Source: Sisyra terminalis (lineage: Eukaryota > Arthropoda > Insecta > Neuroptera > Sisyridae). Taken from it: a stretch of 64,000 nucleotides of DNA. This document shows, piece by piece, positions 12,673 through 24,510 of this stretch (the stretch's first letter is position 1; every line of letters starts with the position of its first letter). Location of the stretch: assembly GCA_958496175.1 (NCBI GenBank), contig OY292276.1, positions 27,980,001 through 28,044,000 of the forward strand, written 5' to 3'. The translations under genes were made by a program, and so were the position numbers. Under the pieces are notes generated by a model. The model was not told the origin of the DNA and did no database searches. It worked only from the letters and a program-made list of their open reading frames with translations.

Positions 12673-12898
12673 TGGCTCATGTCCCTTTTAGCGACATCTA
12701 TCGCAGGCAACATTGTATTTTCTACTTTGTTTTTACTTGTTTCGCGAGTAAATCAAGTCAAAATGAAAACTTATCAGCCAAAGAGCAAGTTATACGATGT
12801 TAGAATTGAACTATCAAAAAAATTGTGAATTATATTAGAAACAAAGTAGAAAATGCAACATTGCCAGATATTGATGTCGCTAAAAGGAACATGAGCCA
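12673..12898. mobile_element. 226-bp MITE with ~60-bp inverted repeats
   Basis: The left arm starts TGGCTCATGTCCCTTTTAGC (12673) and runs to ..TTCTACTTTGTTT. The right arm (12838-12898) is its reverse complement with scattered changes and ends in CATGAGCCA. CCAATT at 12667-12672 and 12899-12904 is a direct duplication of 6 bp, extendable to 7 if the terminal T is counted differently. A diverged single arm of the same family lies at about 18278-18345. The superfamily is not determined. No ORF is present. Confidence 0.82.
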
Positions 12899-12914
12899 CC
12901 AATTTAATTTATTA

Positions 12915-13140
12915 TTTGAAAACTAGTAACTTTCTGGGAAATATTCCTACCCAACACTGAGAAAACTGGCAAATGGCAAAAATTGGCAGTTGAATGAAAA
13001 CGAAATGACAATTGAGACCAATGGCAATATTTAGTTAGTTCAAAACTGAGACAATAAGAATTGTATTTGTATTATATTCACATGTATATATTTACATTCT
13101 TTGTTCTCTATCTTTGCCACCATACATACATTTGTCGATT
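12915..13140 (+). repeat. Unclassified interspersed repeat, longest clear copy
   Basis: Matches 4075-4260 and 38075-38230 on the same strand and 14210-14470 on the opposite strand. Blocks in order: CTAGTAACTTTCTGGGAAATATT, CCCAACACTGAGAAAACTGG, GAAATGACAATTGAGACC, AGTTCAAAACTGAGACAA and CTTTGTTCTCTATCTTTGCC. No protein is encoded. Confidence 0.6.
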
Positions 13141-14209
13141 ATATTATATTGACATTAAAAGTAAAAATTATGTTTAAAATTGTATCATATTTTTGCTATC
13201 ACAAACTACTTATAATTGATGTACCATTTCAGGCACTATTAGAAGATTCTTTGGCAGTGCATTAAAAACGTTTTGTTAATTACGACCAAAAAGTATAACT
13301 TCTCACGCACGTGCATTAGTACACAAACCGTTTTTTTTTTTGGAATAAAAAATATATGGAGCAATTTGCCAGGCTCAATATAATCTTCTTTTTTATTCTT
13401 GAATCTAGATTAAAATATGTAATCGTTGAAATGTATGAAACGTTTTAATTGAATTTTGAATTTTCACGTAAAAAAGAATAAAAAAGCGGCTTGAAATTCA
13501 ACGTAACCCAATTTATTCAATACACTTATCGAGGGTGTAAAACTAAATGGAAAAAGAATAAAATTATATGACCTGCATTCAATTTATTTTGATTAAAAAT
13601 AATTTCATAGTGTGATGAATAAACATATTTTATAATTAGTATCAAAAAATTAAAGCATACACTGAAATTTCAGCAATTAAAATTTAATACATAATATTTA
13701 TATTTTTCCAAATTTTTGCAATTTTTGTATGAGTGTACTAATTAAAGAAAAAAAAACGAAATCAAATAATTAAAAGAAGAGCTTCTTGATTCTGAGCGAA
13801 ATGCGATTATTTTATCACACCCCGTTAGCATCAAAACATGAAGCCTCTATAATCCAGAAGAAAGGACAACCAATTATGAATACACAAGACTTTAAGTTAA
13901 ATCAGAATTTTTTCAATTAATAATTTTTTCCGCGCTATATATACATTAATTTAAGGGAGTTTTTCTGTTGATGGGCTAAAAAGCACTTAACAGTACCTAT
14001 TTTATATACAGATGAGCTTTTTATCTTTGAGAAAAATAGTTATTTTAGGTTGTTTACCAATCTTTAACTTCTTATATTGTTTTTCTTAGGGAGCTAAAGC
14101 AGCCTTTAAGTTTCTGCCAAAATTCAAGCCACGCCGAAAGCCAAAATATTTTAATCAATTTAATAATAGGCAACTGGTAAATAAAATTTAGGCAAAAACC
14201 GGGAATAAA
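13141..14209. other. AT-rich spacer with one repeat-end motif
   Basis: The AAAAAGTATAACTTCTCACG motif near 13290 followed by GTGCATTAGTACAC is the inverse of 3480-3525, so a piece of the same repeat family sits here on the minus strand. Otherwise nothing was recognised. Confidence 0.4.
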
Positions 14210-14520
14210 GAATGAAAACCCATGTGTGTGAGTAAAAACTAAATAAAATAATCATTGGGATTTGAAATAACTGAAGTGGTTGTCATTTGTTTCAACTGTC
14301 GTTTCGATTTCATGCAATTGCCAATTTTTGTTATTTGTTTACTGTCCCAGTTTTGATTCTGAATATTTCACAGACAGCTACTAGTATTTTATAATTATAA
14401 TGATACAAATTCTGTTAAGAACTCTAGTTATGAAACAAGAACGGTAGAAATTTATTTCCACAAAAAAAAGAACCAGAGTTTTATAAAGAAGTATTATAAC
14501 TTCATACGTGCGTCTAAAAA
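14210..14520 (-). repeat. Unclassified interspersed repeat, minus-strand copy
   Basis: Read on the minus strand this reproduces, in order, GTTCTTG-like, CTAGAGTTCTTAACAGAATTTG, TAAAATACTAGTAG, GACAGTAAACAAATAAC, AAATTGGCAATTGCATGAAATC and GACAACCACTTCAG blocks of the family at 3540-3660 and 12915-13140. A GAAGTATTATAACTTC motif closes it at about 14489-14504. Confidence 0.6.
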
Positions 14521-14639
14521 GTCATTCATACATTTTTCCTTTATACTTTCTATTTGTGCTGTGCAGGATCGAATATATGTACATATGTATTCATTTAAGT
14601 CGAAACACCTGTTTCACTTCAGCATTTTGGTAAAATATT

Positions 14640-15540
14640 TTTGAACCCTATACTGATTAGCCAACAAAATTTTAAAGTCTGAATTTTCCAAAAATTTTTT
14701 TTCCAATCGATGGGAAATTGTTTGTAGGGCTTTGTGATTGAAATCATTTCATTTGTGACAAAATAGTTTAATCGTAATTGATTGATATAGTTAAATGTTA
14801 TGAAAATAGGGTTTTTAGCGACATTTAAAAACAAAAATGCAGGAAAATTTAGAAAACTGTTGTTTAAAAAATAAATAAAAAAAGGAAAATTCAAGAAAAC
14901 TTAATAGAATCTGCCCCCCATCCAGAAAATTGGAGAAAAAAAGGAATTTATGAAATAAATTTATTTCAGTTTGGAAAAAATTGGCTGGATTGCAAAGTGT
15001 GAAAAATATTTTCCGAATCTCAAAAACCCCTCAAAGTGCTACTTTGGATATAAAATTCAAAAAATTTTTGCAGGAAAAATTGATTTTCACAAACGATGAA
15101 ATTATTTGGGGGAAAAGCGTGTTTCATTATGTTTCGATTTTTGTTATTTTTGGAAATTGTTGTGGAAATGTATTGTAGGGAAAAAATAATTTCATAAATT
15201 CCATTTTTTCCCCAATTTTCTGGATGGGGGGGAGGTTCTATTTTTAAGTTTTTTGAATTTTTTCTTTTTTATTTATTTTTAAACAACAGTTTTCCGAATT
15301 TTCCATCATTTTTGTTATTTTATATCGCTGAAACCCCTATTTTCTTAACATTTTACTATACCAATAACTGAATAATTAATTTTTCGTAATTAATTAATTA
15401 CAACTAAACTATTTTGTCACAAACGAAACGGTTTCTTTCACAAATCTCTGCAAACAATTTCCTATCGATTGGCAAAAAAAAATTTGGAAAATTCAAACTT
15501 TAAAATTTTGTGGGCTAATCGGTGTAGGGCTATTTTTGAA
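14640..15540. mobile_element. ~900-bp hairpin (foldback) MITE
   Basis: The left arm (14640-14955) and right arm (about 15185-15540) are reverse complements over more than 300 bp with modest divergence. Matching landmarks include CTGATTAGCC/GGCTAATCGG, GGGAAATTGTTTG/CAAACAATTTCC, GTGACAAAATAGTTTA/TAAACTATTTTGTCAC, AAAACTGTTGTTTAAA/TTTAAACAACAGTTTT and CCCCCATCCAGAAAATTGG/CCAATTTTCTGGATGGGGG. About 230 bp of spacer sits in between. ORFs in the arm and spacer (14619-14894 minus, 14981-15178 plus) are incidental. No clear target duplication was found. Confidence 0.82.
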
Positions 15541-17544
15541 GCTTGAATATCAATAGTCATTAAGCAATAAACAATAATCCTACTTTTTTAAATGTAATCC
15601 CTAATATTCAGTAATCATAATTTTGACGAAAATGATTAATTCTTCTCTTTTCGTTTATCATCTTATTCATTTTTTGTTGTTCTTCGTTATTTCCCCTGGT
15701 TCTTCATTTAATTATCCTCGTTACATAATCAATAATTTGTAAAAGAACTTTAAACGTCGATTCGATAAAAGCATTTTTAGTTTTGAATTCGATACGAATG
15801 AGTCCAAGTGTTTAGTCAGTGGGGTATTTAGTAGAAGCGGGGTTAAATTTATTACTGGTATACGTTTTGCTCATCGTACTCACCAGTATTAATGGAATTT
15901 GAAAGTAGTAGAAATCGATGTATCAAATCTACAATAAAAATATCGAATTCGACAATGTTCATTAGTACTTTCTGGGGCGTTTGCGTTTTTTCATCTTTGA
16001 GAACGTTTTTTTTTTAATATTATTATAATAAAAGGTTTTTCATAATAACACCAATACTTAATTATTTCAACGCGGCAAATGTGAAGTCATAAGCTGCATT
16101 CCATTACGTTTAAAACTTTTTAGCGTTAATTTTTTTCTTACTCTTGTGCTTCGAAATTTTCTTAATGGATCCATTGTCGTTATACAATGTTAAAGTGTAA
16201 CGTTAAATGCACTCGATCTGTAACGACGGTCATTTCATTTGTATGCAAATTAAAAAAAAATCAATAAAACCATATAATTCTCACTTTGAAGGGATAATTT
16301 TCTTCCTAATTGATATTAGATTTTTACGCGTGGAATATAAAGAAAAAATTTAAAACATACATTTTCATTTTTAAATTTACCTAATTTTCCGGTGAAAAAA
16401 TGCAGAGAAGGAAATAAGTGGAGAATATTTACGAAATTGCCAATGCTTTTCGCATGCACATATGGTTTGGAGTAGTTTGAGGATATGCTTTTGTTGCATT
16501 TATATTGTTTCATTTGGCTTTACTTTGGCGATCAAAAAGTTGCATTTCTAGCAGCTGAAAATCAGCTTTATTGAATTGAATCGATAAATTTTTCTCAAAA
16601 TGCATAATACAAATGGATTGGAAACCAGAAACAAATCGAACCAAATCTGTGATGCAATATCATTAATGCATCAAAACAAAACGGATTTACATAGAATGCT
16701 ATCGTTAGTTAAAAAAAATCTATTATCACGATTTCTTCCAGATCCTGCGTTTTACTTCCTTCTCATCACTTGTGTTATATCATAAAAGCTTCTAAGTACA
16801 GTGACCTGAATTTAATATGTTCTCGAAAAACGAAATGTTTTTGTCGGATATTTTTATTTGTTTTGTAAATGAAATGCCAACTTTATTTGCTTCTGATTCA
16901 ATATTAAGATGTTTAAATTTACTATTTACATATAAAAATTTATTAATACAACATTTATTGACAAATATTTCCTCTTCAAATATCTAAAATGGCTTCAATT
17001 TCCATCAACACCAACAACTTTTTGCAGATCAAGTTTGATATTGTTTCCAAGTGCTTAAGATTTGTCGGATTTCATACTTTATTTATTCGAAAGAATAAAG
17101 ATAATGCATTGTTAAAGAAATCATGTTACAGCTAGTTACTGTTGACTATTGTGACGTCGAGGGTAATTTATTTCCTCCTGCAATAATGAAAAGTTAATTA
17201 CTTGAAAATAGCAGAAATATTCTGCATCAATGTTCTTTCCACTAATTGGAAATGTGATTAACCTATTATTTATTCATGGAAGTTAGCAATGATAATTAAG
17301 TTCCGATTTCTATTTTTTATTAAGACGTGAGCGTGACTTAGATACTGGAATGCAACATGATTTCATTTATAACTGTCTAATAATGTGCTATTCAATAATT
17401 TTCCTTTAATCTTCTTAATACCAAGACAATTCAATTAGTACACTGTATTTAGTACGCATTATTAATGTTTCCAAAGACATTATTGAGCCGGGTATTATAA
17501 CCTTCTTTAATTTGGATTCCTGGTTTTCAAAAAATTATTAAAAG
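15541..17544. other. AT-rich spacer, no gene seen
   Basis: No repeat termini recognised. The 16316-16513 and 16600-16785 frames show no known motif. Confidence 0.4.
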
Positions 17545-17680
17545 TTTACTAGTGGACGAGTGGTCAAGGTGGTCACTGGAAATATGATAGATAGCAAGAT
17601 TCAATTCTCTTTGATTTTCTAAAATTTTAATCATTAAAGACCATAAAGTGATGGTAAATAATCAATGAAAATGTAAAAAA
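17545..17680 (+). mobile_element. tRNA-derived SINE, copy 2, diverged
   Basis: A-box-like TGGACGAGTGG lies at 17553-17563 and a degenerate B box (AGATTCAATTC) at about 17599. The 3' portion ends TAAAGTGATGGTAAATAATCAATG, matching the TAAAGCGACGGTAAATAACAATA tail of the other copies. It is more mutated than the copies at 9562 and 61617, so older. Confidence 0.7.
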
Positions 17681-18277
17681 TGTACCTAGATCTTTTTCGT
17701 GGTGAAAATTTTCTTAAAACAAAAATTTGAAATTCAATTAGTCTTGACCACTCTTTCGAACATGAAAATCAGCCGGAAAAAATAAACCTATTCGTAAATG
17801 TGGATAAATTCGTTAATCTAGAAGAAAGAACCCCATGAAATTAGACCAGTAGTTCTTAACCTGGATTCGATCGATCTCCAGGAGTTTGGTGAGTCAGTCT
17901 CACGGGTTCGGTGGTATCTCATTTGAATGGTTTTGTTCATTTTGGGCATCAATATATAAATATATGCCTATGCTTGGAATTTTATTTTTTCAATTAGGCA
18001 GGGTTCGGTGAATGGACATCTAAAACTGGTGGGAGTTAGTACCTCCAACAAGATAAAAATTCCTTGATTTAGACTATGTATCGAAGTTGCTTGGTCTTTC
18101 ATGACACAACTATCCAAATTACGGAAATATCGCAACATAACAATAGTCACTAAAAGTAGATTAATTGGTAAATACACTAGTTTTTTCTTATTTTCTGTTA
18201 TGCTTTGGAGACTTGGAATATCGGCGAGGAATTGATGCTTTCAGACTGTAAATTTGGAGAAGAATGCTGCAGATTTA
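17681..18277. other. AT-rich spacer
   Basis: Nothing recognised. Confidence 0.4.
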
Positions 18278-18345
18278 ATGGTAAATAAAGGTGAAAATGC
18301 AACGTTGCTAGATTTGATTGTTCTAAAAAGGACTTGAGCCAAAAC
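18278..18345 (-). repeat. Single arm of the 226-bp MITE family
   Basis: GAAAATGCAACGTTGCTAGA..AAAAAGGACTTGAGCCA matches the right arm of 12838-12898 (AAATGCAACATTGCCAGATA..AAAAGGAACATGAGCCA). No partner arm was seen nearby, so this is a solo or truncated copy. Confidence 0.6.
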
Positions 18346-18870
18346 TTTTTTACGATATATCCTAATTAGTAAGAAAGAAAGGGGCTCAATCTCATCCATC
18401 GCAATAATAAAATTGCAAATGAATTCATACAATATTACCTACCTATAATTTTTTAGTTATTTTCTAATAATTTCATGTTCACTAACGGATTAATATAAAT
18501 AAATTAAATAAGTTCAATTATTTTATCCTTAAATTAATTATTTTAGTCAGAAAACCCTTTTATTGGTAGTATTACATAAAAGTTTTATTTTTAACTGATA
18601 TGTCACGAAATTTAAACAGTTTGAGAGCCTCTGTTGTGGAGGATAGGTAAAAGTGTACAACTCTGTCTAACTCCTGATTTTTATACTGACCGTGGATTCG
18701 TTACCAAACTTTTGATTGCCGTCGTAATTGTTTCGATTGTCGTTTCTTAAAAGAATGAAATGTGAATAAAACAGGAAAAAGAGCTGATATATCAGTGAAT
18801 TCTATACTTATTTCGACTTATGTAAACAAGTAATATGTGTAAATTTTCACAATTAACAACACAACAATTA

Positions 18871-19071
18871 TTATGAATCATCTTTATATTTAATTTTGGC
18901 GTGTTTATTTACAACAAGAGTATTACGAGCATAACCTAATGAAATTTCGACCACTATTAGCGCTGCGATCGATTCGTTTGTCCCTACCTTGACACCGCTT
19001 CCGTCGAAGAGTCGCTTGATTAGGTTTATACCTCTTACATCTAGAGATTCATTTATTTGAGGATATCCCAT
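18871..19071 (-). other. Unidentified 66-codon ORF, coding-like composition
   Basis: An ATG-initiated frame that opens right after an in-frame stop and ends in TAA. The peptide begins MGYPQINESLDVRGINLIKR and includes DGSGVKVGTNESIAALIV and GYARNTLVVNK. GC content and the spread of amino acids (G, V, S, N, A, D, R) differ sharply from chance ORFs nearby, which are rich in F, K and I. I recognise no family. It may be a decayed exon, a retroposed fragment or a small gene. An AAG/GTAGGG at the VK-VG boundary could be a splice donor. Confidence 0.3.
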
Positions 19072-19934
19072 GTGTTTTCAATGTTTGCTGTCGAAAACCG
19101 TTAAGTTTTCAAATAGTATACGAGTGCAAGAAACACATTTACCCCAATTATAGAAAAACACTTTTAAAGCACTTCTCAAAAAACCAAACAAACAAACAAA
19201 AAATAAGAGTAAAACTGAACTGTATCAACTGTCTTATATACCATAATATACCATATACTTAGTTTTAGAAGTATTGTTTTTATCAAGTGAATCTATTATA
19301 ACATTAACTAACTATGAAGAGTTTATTTTCCTATTAATTGAAATATTTACTCAAATTTATATTTCCAAAGATGTTACTGTGAAAGCTTAGTCACCATTAA
19401 GAATACTGACACTAACGAGATAGTATTTAGTCGAATGAATAATTATAAAATAATGTCCAATTATACAATTTCTGGTTAAAGGGAATTTAATTGTGAATAA
19501 TTATAATTTTTTATCGGTATTGAATATTTATCGATTTTTTCCATAGTACTACGTGAATCACAATGTATGTTGTTTAACACTCACAAAAGGTAGTAATCAA
19601 AAAAGAGAAGTTAAAACTACAATAGCAATTATTCGTAGTTTTTAGAAGTATTATTAATAATTTTTATTGTTCATTAAAAAGTAATTTATCAGATACTTGC
19701 ATCAAATAATTTGAATAATAAAATAAGTTTTTTAACTGTGATGATATAATTTGAAAGCCATTTGTTTTCAAATCTTTATATTTTACTTTACAATTTCTGA
19801 ATATAATATGCTTCACTTTCAAGAAAACACTTGGAGCTTAAATTGTGTAGATTGTAGATAGGAAATTAACATCAGAATAATTTCACGTAAATTCTTGCTA
19901 TCAACGAGGGTGGAAAACGATTCGTTTTCTCATC
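19072..19934. other. AT-rich spacer
   Basis: Contains a short CAAACAAACAAACAAA simple repeat near 19186-19201. No gene seen. Confidence 0.4.
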
Positions 19935-20187
19935 CAGTGGCGTAGCTAAGATTTTCGCCAAGAAAAGTAATCCCTGCCGCATTTGAATTTCTTTTCAAAA
20001 CCTAAGCATATTGTCAACAAAAACCGTCCTTAACTCATTTTTGGCTCATTACTTTAGTATAATTTCACATTATAATACTGTTATAATGTGAAGAACTTCA
20101 AATTTACTTTGAATTATTGCCACCTGGGACGTGCCACCCTTACCCCCAACCTTCAATAGCTTCAAAGCTTCAATTACTACGTTGCTG
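19935..20187. mobile_element. hAT-like MITE (CAGTGGCGTAGCTAAG end)
   Basis: The left end CAGTGGCGTAGCTAAG (19935) is partly mirrored by CAATTACTACGTTGCTG at 20171-20187 (reverse complement CAGCAACGTAGTAATTG). CAGTGGCGTAGC is a TIR start seen in hAT-derived MITEs of many animals. The interior carries a GCCACCC..ACCCCCAACC pyrimidine-rich strip. No clear 8-bp duplication remains. Non-autonomous, 253 bp. Confidence 0.6.
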
Positions 20188-20599
20188 ATCTGATTCACTG
20201 CTATTTGTCAAATACAAAATGGAAAGGGCGTGCAAAACGATATGAAAGATCATTTATATTTTTTAAGTTTTCTCTTTTACATTGAGAAGATATTTTTTTT
20301 TGCTTCGCATACATTTTCCCTCGCATCATTTATTTTTTTCAAAATAGACTTAATTCTTTATGTATTATTACTAAAAAATCAATGTTCATTTCGTTCAGAT
20401 GTGATTTTCCTCAAATTCATTTATCATTCCGGTTTTAATGACAGGTTATATTAGAACGTACAGTACACAAAGGCTTCGTTTTTCTTTAGTATTTTGCGAA
20501 TTTATTCGCATATAAAATGTTAATTTTTTTGACAGATAACATGGGATGGTATTATATTTTTTTCTATTTAATCAACTGTAGAATTTTATGAAATTTCGG

Positions 20600-21085
20600 T
20601 TGATAAATTTTTAATCTTCCTTCGAAATGGAGGATAAATTTCAAAATAAGCTTACGTCTTTCTTACAGTGCTGTTGTGAAAATATTATTTTATAAACACA
20701 ATATGTTTTCAACTGAAAGTAACAACCCTAATCTTGTTTTATGATACAAAGATTGTTAAAGCATTTACCATATGTTATATATTATACTAGATATACAGAA
20801 TTAATTATTGTGCTATTGCAAAGAAGATTATTCGCAAAATTATACCAAAAAAATATATATCTTCAGATGCAAATTAAAATTAATTAAAAAATCTTGATTT
20901 TGTGAAGTTTTGTTTTTTAAGAAAAAAAAAAAAGAATTGAATTATTTTATTTAGGGGGCCCTCCCGTGTAATGCGTTAAAAAAAGGATTGTTTTTGCAAA
21001 ACAATTCTTCCTTAATATGGAAATGCATCTTTAATATGGAATAAGTTGGTAAAGTGATTTTTAAAAAAATTGAAATCAATATATA
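20600..21085. repeat. Left inverted arm of the long-TIR element
   Basis: Reverse complement of the right arm (22480-22511 plus 24955-25381). It ends where the mariner begins. Confidence 0.65.
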
Positions 21086-21966
21086 TAGGGTGAGGTATCT
21101 AGCGTTTTCTTTTTCAACTACCATTTATCTCGTGAACGGTAACACTAATGTCATTTCGCTTTTGACAAAAAATTAGTTTATTGTTTGCGTTGAACGAAAA
21201 TGGTTGGGTATACGCTTAAAGAATGCTTTGAAATATTGAAAACATACTGTGAAAATGGGCCCAGAGGATGTCGATTTTGGTCGAAAAATCATCTTTTCGG
21301 ATGAAGCGCATTTCCAACTTGGCGGGTATGTAAACAAGCAAAATTGTCGTATTTGGGGCACGGAGAACCCGCACGTGATCGAAGAGAAGCCGATGCATCC
21401 TCAGAGAGTGACGGTTTGGTACGGTTTTTGGTCTGGCGGCATCATTGGCTCATTTTTCTTTGAAAATGAGGCAGGAGTCGCCGTTACGAATTTTTGTTTC
21501 CAGAAATCGAAAAATATAACTTGAGCAACATTTGATTTCAGCAGGACGGCGCTATATGCCACACAATCAACGTTACAATTGATCTTTTGCATACTGTTTT
21601 CGAAAATACATTATCAGCCGAAATGCTGATGTCGTTTGGCCACCAAGAAGCTACGATTTGACACCATAAGACTATTATCTTTGGGGTGCCGTCAAAGACT
21701 AGTGTTATGCCAACAAGCCAGCCACGATTGATGCTCTCAAGGACAATATTCGTGCCACCATTGGCGAAATTTTGCCGCATACCATCGAAAATATACTGAA
21801 AAATTGGACTGAACGAACGAGCTATTGTATGGCTAGCCATGGCAGCCATATAAATGATATTGTATTCCACAATTAGACGCAAGGATGGAACTTTCAAATA
21901 AAAAAATCAGAACGAAATTCATTAGGTTTAATTTTGTAGCATTTAAAAAAAAAATATTTGGTCCAT

Positions 21967-21971
<5 letters not shown>
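21086..21971 (+). mobile_element. Mariner-like element, internally deleted and decayed
   Basis: The ends are TAGGGTGAGGTATC at about 21086 and, on the opposite strand, TAGGATGGACCAAAT at about 21970, in a TA-rich target as expected of Tc1/mariner. It encloses a transposase relic (21199-21895). The element inserted into the middle of the long-TIR element, so it is younger than it. At about 885 bp it is shorter than intact mariners (about 1.2-1.3 kb), which fits the deletion seen inside the coding sequence. Confidence 0.8.
21199..21895 (+). pseudogene. Mariner-family transposase pseudogene
   Basis: The N-terminal stub MVGYTLKECFEILKTYC starts at 21199, then jumps at about 21250 and changes frame into the catalytic domain, so most of the helix-turn-helix DNA-binding region and linker is deleted. 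The catalytic part shows IIFSDEAHFQLGGYVNKQ, NCRIWGTENPHV, HPQRVTVWYGFWSGGIIG, then QQDGAICHT and, after another frameshift, WPPRSYDLTP-stop-DYYLWG. The three acidic residues are SDE, QDG and DYYLW. The last two are 125 nt apart, implying about 41 residues between them, as in the DD41D (rosa) group. The end KNWTERTSY..HGSHINDIVFHN is followed by TAG. At least one stop and two frame changes make it non-functional. Confidence 0.85.

Positions 21972-22003
<32 letters not shown>
21969..22003. repeat. (TA)n microsatellite
   Basis: About 17 TA units directly after the mariner right end. The TA target may have expanded into this tract. Confidence 0.9.
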
Positions 22004-22005
<2 letters not shown>

Positions 22006-23284
22006 CCAAAAATATCCAATAGAACGTGAGTTATAGCGCTCCGGAGATATCCGTCTCGAAAAAATGGACCTTCACTGTCTCTTTGATATTGGCTGATTGA
22101 ATTATCGCAAATAAGAAACGAAAAACAGCGTTTTGATCTTTCAGCTTAAAAGCTTCGAATGAACTAGAACCAAAAGAAAATATGAAAAATTGATTTTTTG
22201 ATAGACTTCTGAAGAAAAAGTTGCAATTTCACCTTTTTTTTGTCATGTTTTTGTTGTAAAAAAATAGTATTATTTGGATTTTTTAAGATTTAAGTTCATT
22301 TGGTACGTCTAAAGGTTTGTGCTGAGTCTACCCTATAAATTGGAGGTCACTTGATGAAATCATTCTCGAGATATGATGAAGATAAGCTGTAAAAACACAG
22401 TTTTGAGGAAATAAGTCTATAGCTTAAAGTACGATATAAATTATATTGACTTCTGTATCTTTGCAATGACTTCCATTTCTTTTAAAGATCACTTTACCAC
22501 CATATTATAAACTAGCTGATCCCCGCGACTTCGTCTGCATAACGTAGGTGTAGATAATATTTTCTTTTTAAATTTGCTATTTGTAGTGGTACATGAAAAT
22601 TATTATTTTTCTTATTTCTTTTACGAAAACCATAATCATACTTAAAAACAATATTTTGTCAACTTTAAAAATACACATTTAATAAACTGTTACTTAGAAT
22701 AAAATAGTTGTATAAAATGATCAATTAATTTTAAAAAACTAATTATAAATATCTACAAAGTACCTAAAATAACCGTATACCTACTGTAGGTATACCTATC
22801 GTGAATCAATTAATCCGTAAATCAATCAGCATCTATACATAAATAAAAACTATCGTTAAGTTCCATAAAGTCAGTCATAATTATAACTTAAAACAGTCAA
22901 AAGTTATCAAACCACTTGCCTAGATATTTAGAATAGTAGTAAAAATCACATTTCATTGTCTCGACTCTCGAATGAACCCTTTTCTCGAAACTATTTTACT
23001 ACTGCAATGTACTAAGCTACCGCGAAATTAAAATTTGTTCAATCGCACAAAACACAGTTCCTCCATAATCAAGTATAACCATTGTGTATCTATGCAATTA
23101 TTATTAAAATATCTGAATTTCAACTATATAATTAAACCATTTTCTTTTAGTTCGCTGAATTGCTCGCTACTCGATATTCGCTCAATAATCTATTTATTTG
23201 TGAATACATATTTCGGATTTTTAAGTTTACAATATGTGAAAGTCAAAAAACTTAATGCTCACTTATGAACTTTACCTTTTTCAG

Positions 23285-23301
23285 ATATATATATATATAT
23301 T
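23285..23301. repeat. Short (TA)n microsatellite
   Basis: ATATATATATATATAT tract within Helitron A. Confidence 0.8.
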
Positions 23302-24300
23302 AGAGTATAAATTTTTAAGCAGATCCTACGTTTTTGAATCTAATAATAAATCAACATTGTTTTATTTTAAGCGATGAAACGTTTCGTCTATTACGAACAT
23401 ATTTTGATAATTAAATTTGAAATTTCGATTGTTTGATAGACGTTATGCCGTACAAACTTTGCCACCATTTTTCACTTTTTAAGAGGAGGAACTATCAAAA
23501 ACCCTTTCTAATTATATATCTGCATCGTATAAGAAAAACATTTTCCAAATTTCATCGACACAAATATGCTTTTATTTGGAAAATACAATGTAAAACAAAA
23601 AAAATTATGACCTTTATTTTGATTATCATTACTAAAAAGCAATTCGATTTCGCACATTTAGACGTTGTACATACAAAATTGTTGGAAACAGATAGAAACC
23701 GTGGACGGAAATAAGAATATTTTATATATTTTCAATAACAATATTTGATATTCAAATTTTTCTAAATACCGAAGAAAAGTTAGTTTGGAAGATTTTATAT
23801 ATTAATTGATGATAATGAAATATATGACAAAAAATTGCTCCCTTAATGTTTTTCAACAGAATAAATAATTGCTCCAGGTCACAATCATTGGTTCCTAAAA
23901 ATTAGATTTTAAAAAGTTTGATTGTTGAAAAACAAACAAAAGTTAAAAATTGCTTTGCTAGAATAAGAACTACATAAACTTTCATACTAATTTAGTGAAA
24001 TAACGTTATTTAAAACGTTGTTATTAAAATGATATAACAAAAACATAAACTTATAATTAATTATTTATTTATTAATTATACTTATTAAATTCAAAATTTC
24101 GATTGTTGATTAACTTAACATTTTCTCATATAAACTTAGTCACCCCTTTTACTCTTTTAGGGTAGGAATTTTCAAAAAAAATCTTATCAAATGTCTACTT
24201 CTTAAAAGAAATACATCGAATATTAAAATTTCATCAGTCAGAGGGATATATAAATACAGGATTTTATGTATGCACGGTTTTAAAAACGTCTTTACTTAAT

Positions 24301-24345
24301 GTTTTATTACTATTATTATTACTACTACTACTATTATTTTTTTTT
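24301..24345. repeat. (ATT/ACT)n microsatellite
   Basis: TTATTACTATTATTATTACT followed by ACT repeats inside Helitron A. Confidence 0.8.
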
Positions 24346-24414
24346 TGTTAATATTTCAATATTGAGTAACTCGAAAGGTCTATTAACAAAAATTTTATAA
24401 AAAAAAAATAAAAA

Positions 24415-24510
24415 AAAAGTTCACTGTAAGTTTCGAACCCACGTCTTTATAGTTAGGAGCATCAGAATGTTAGATACGTAAGCCATTACGCTATTAACAT
24501 CAACTATATG
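24415..24510 (-). repeat. tRNA-like segment carried inside Helitron A
   Basis: On the minus strand a perfect A-box consensus TAGCGTAATGG (24483-24493) is followed about 50 nt later by a B box GGGTTCGAAAC (24430-24440) and a T-rich run that could act as a pol III terminator. Helitrons B (28,439-28,515) and a fragment at 50,480-50,620 carry related segments, so it is part of the Helitron family rather than a host tRNA gene. The acceptor stem does not pair convincingly. Confidence 0.6.

Noticed and set aside
14619..14894. 91-codon minus ORF
   Set aside because: Contained in the left arm of the 14.6-15.5 kb hairpin element; incidental.
21538..21897. 119-codon minus-strand ORF, the longest open frame
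   Set aside because: It is the antisense shadow of the mariner catalytic region.
24430..24493. Host tRNA gene
   Set aside because: The same segment recurs at the equivalent place in another Helitron, and the acceptor stem does not pair well.
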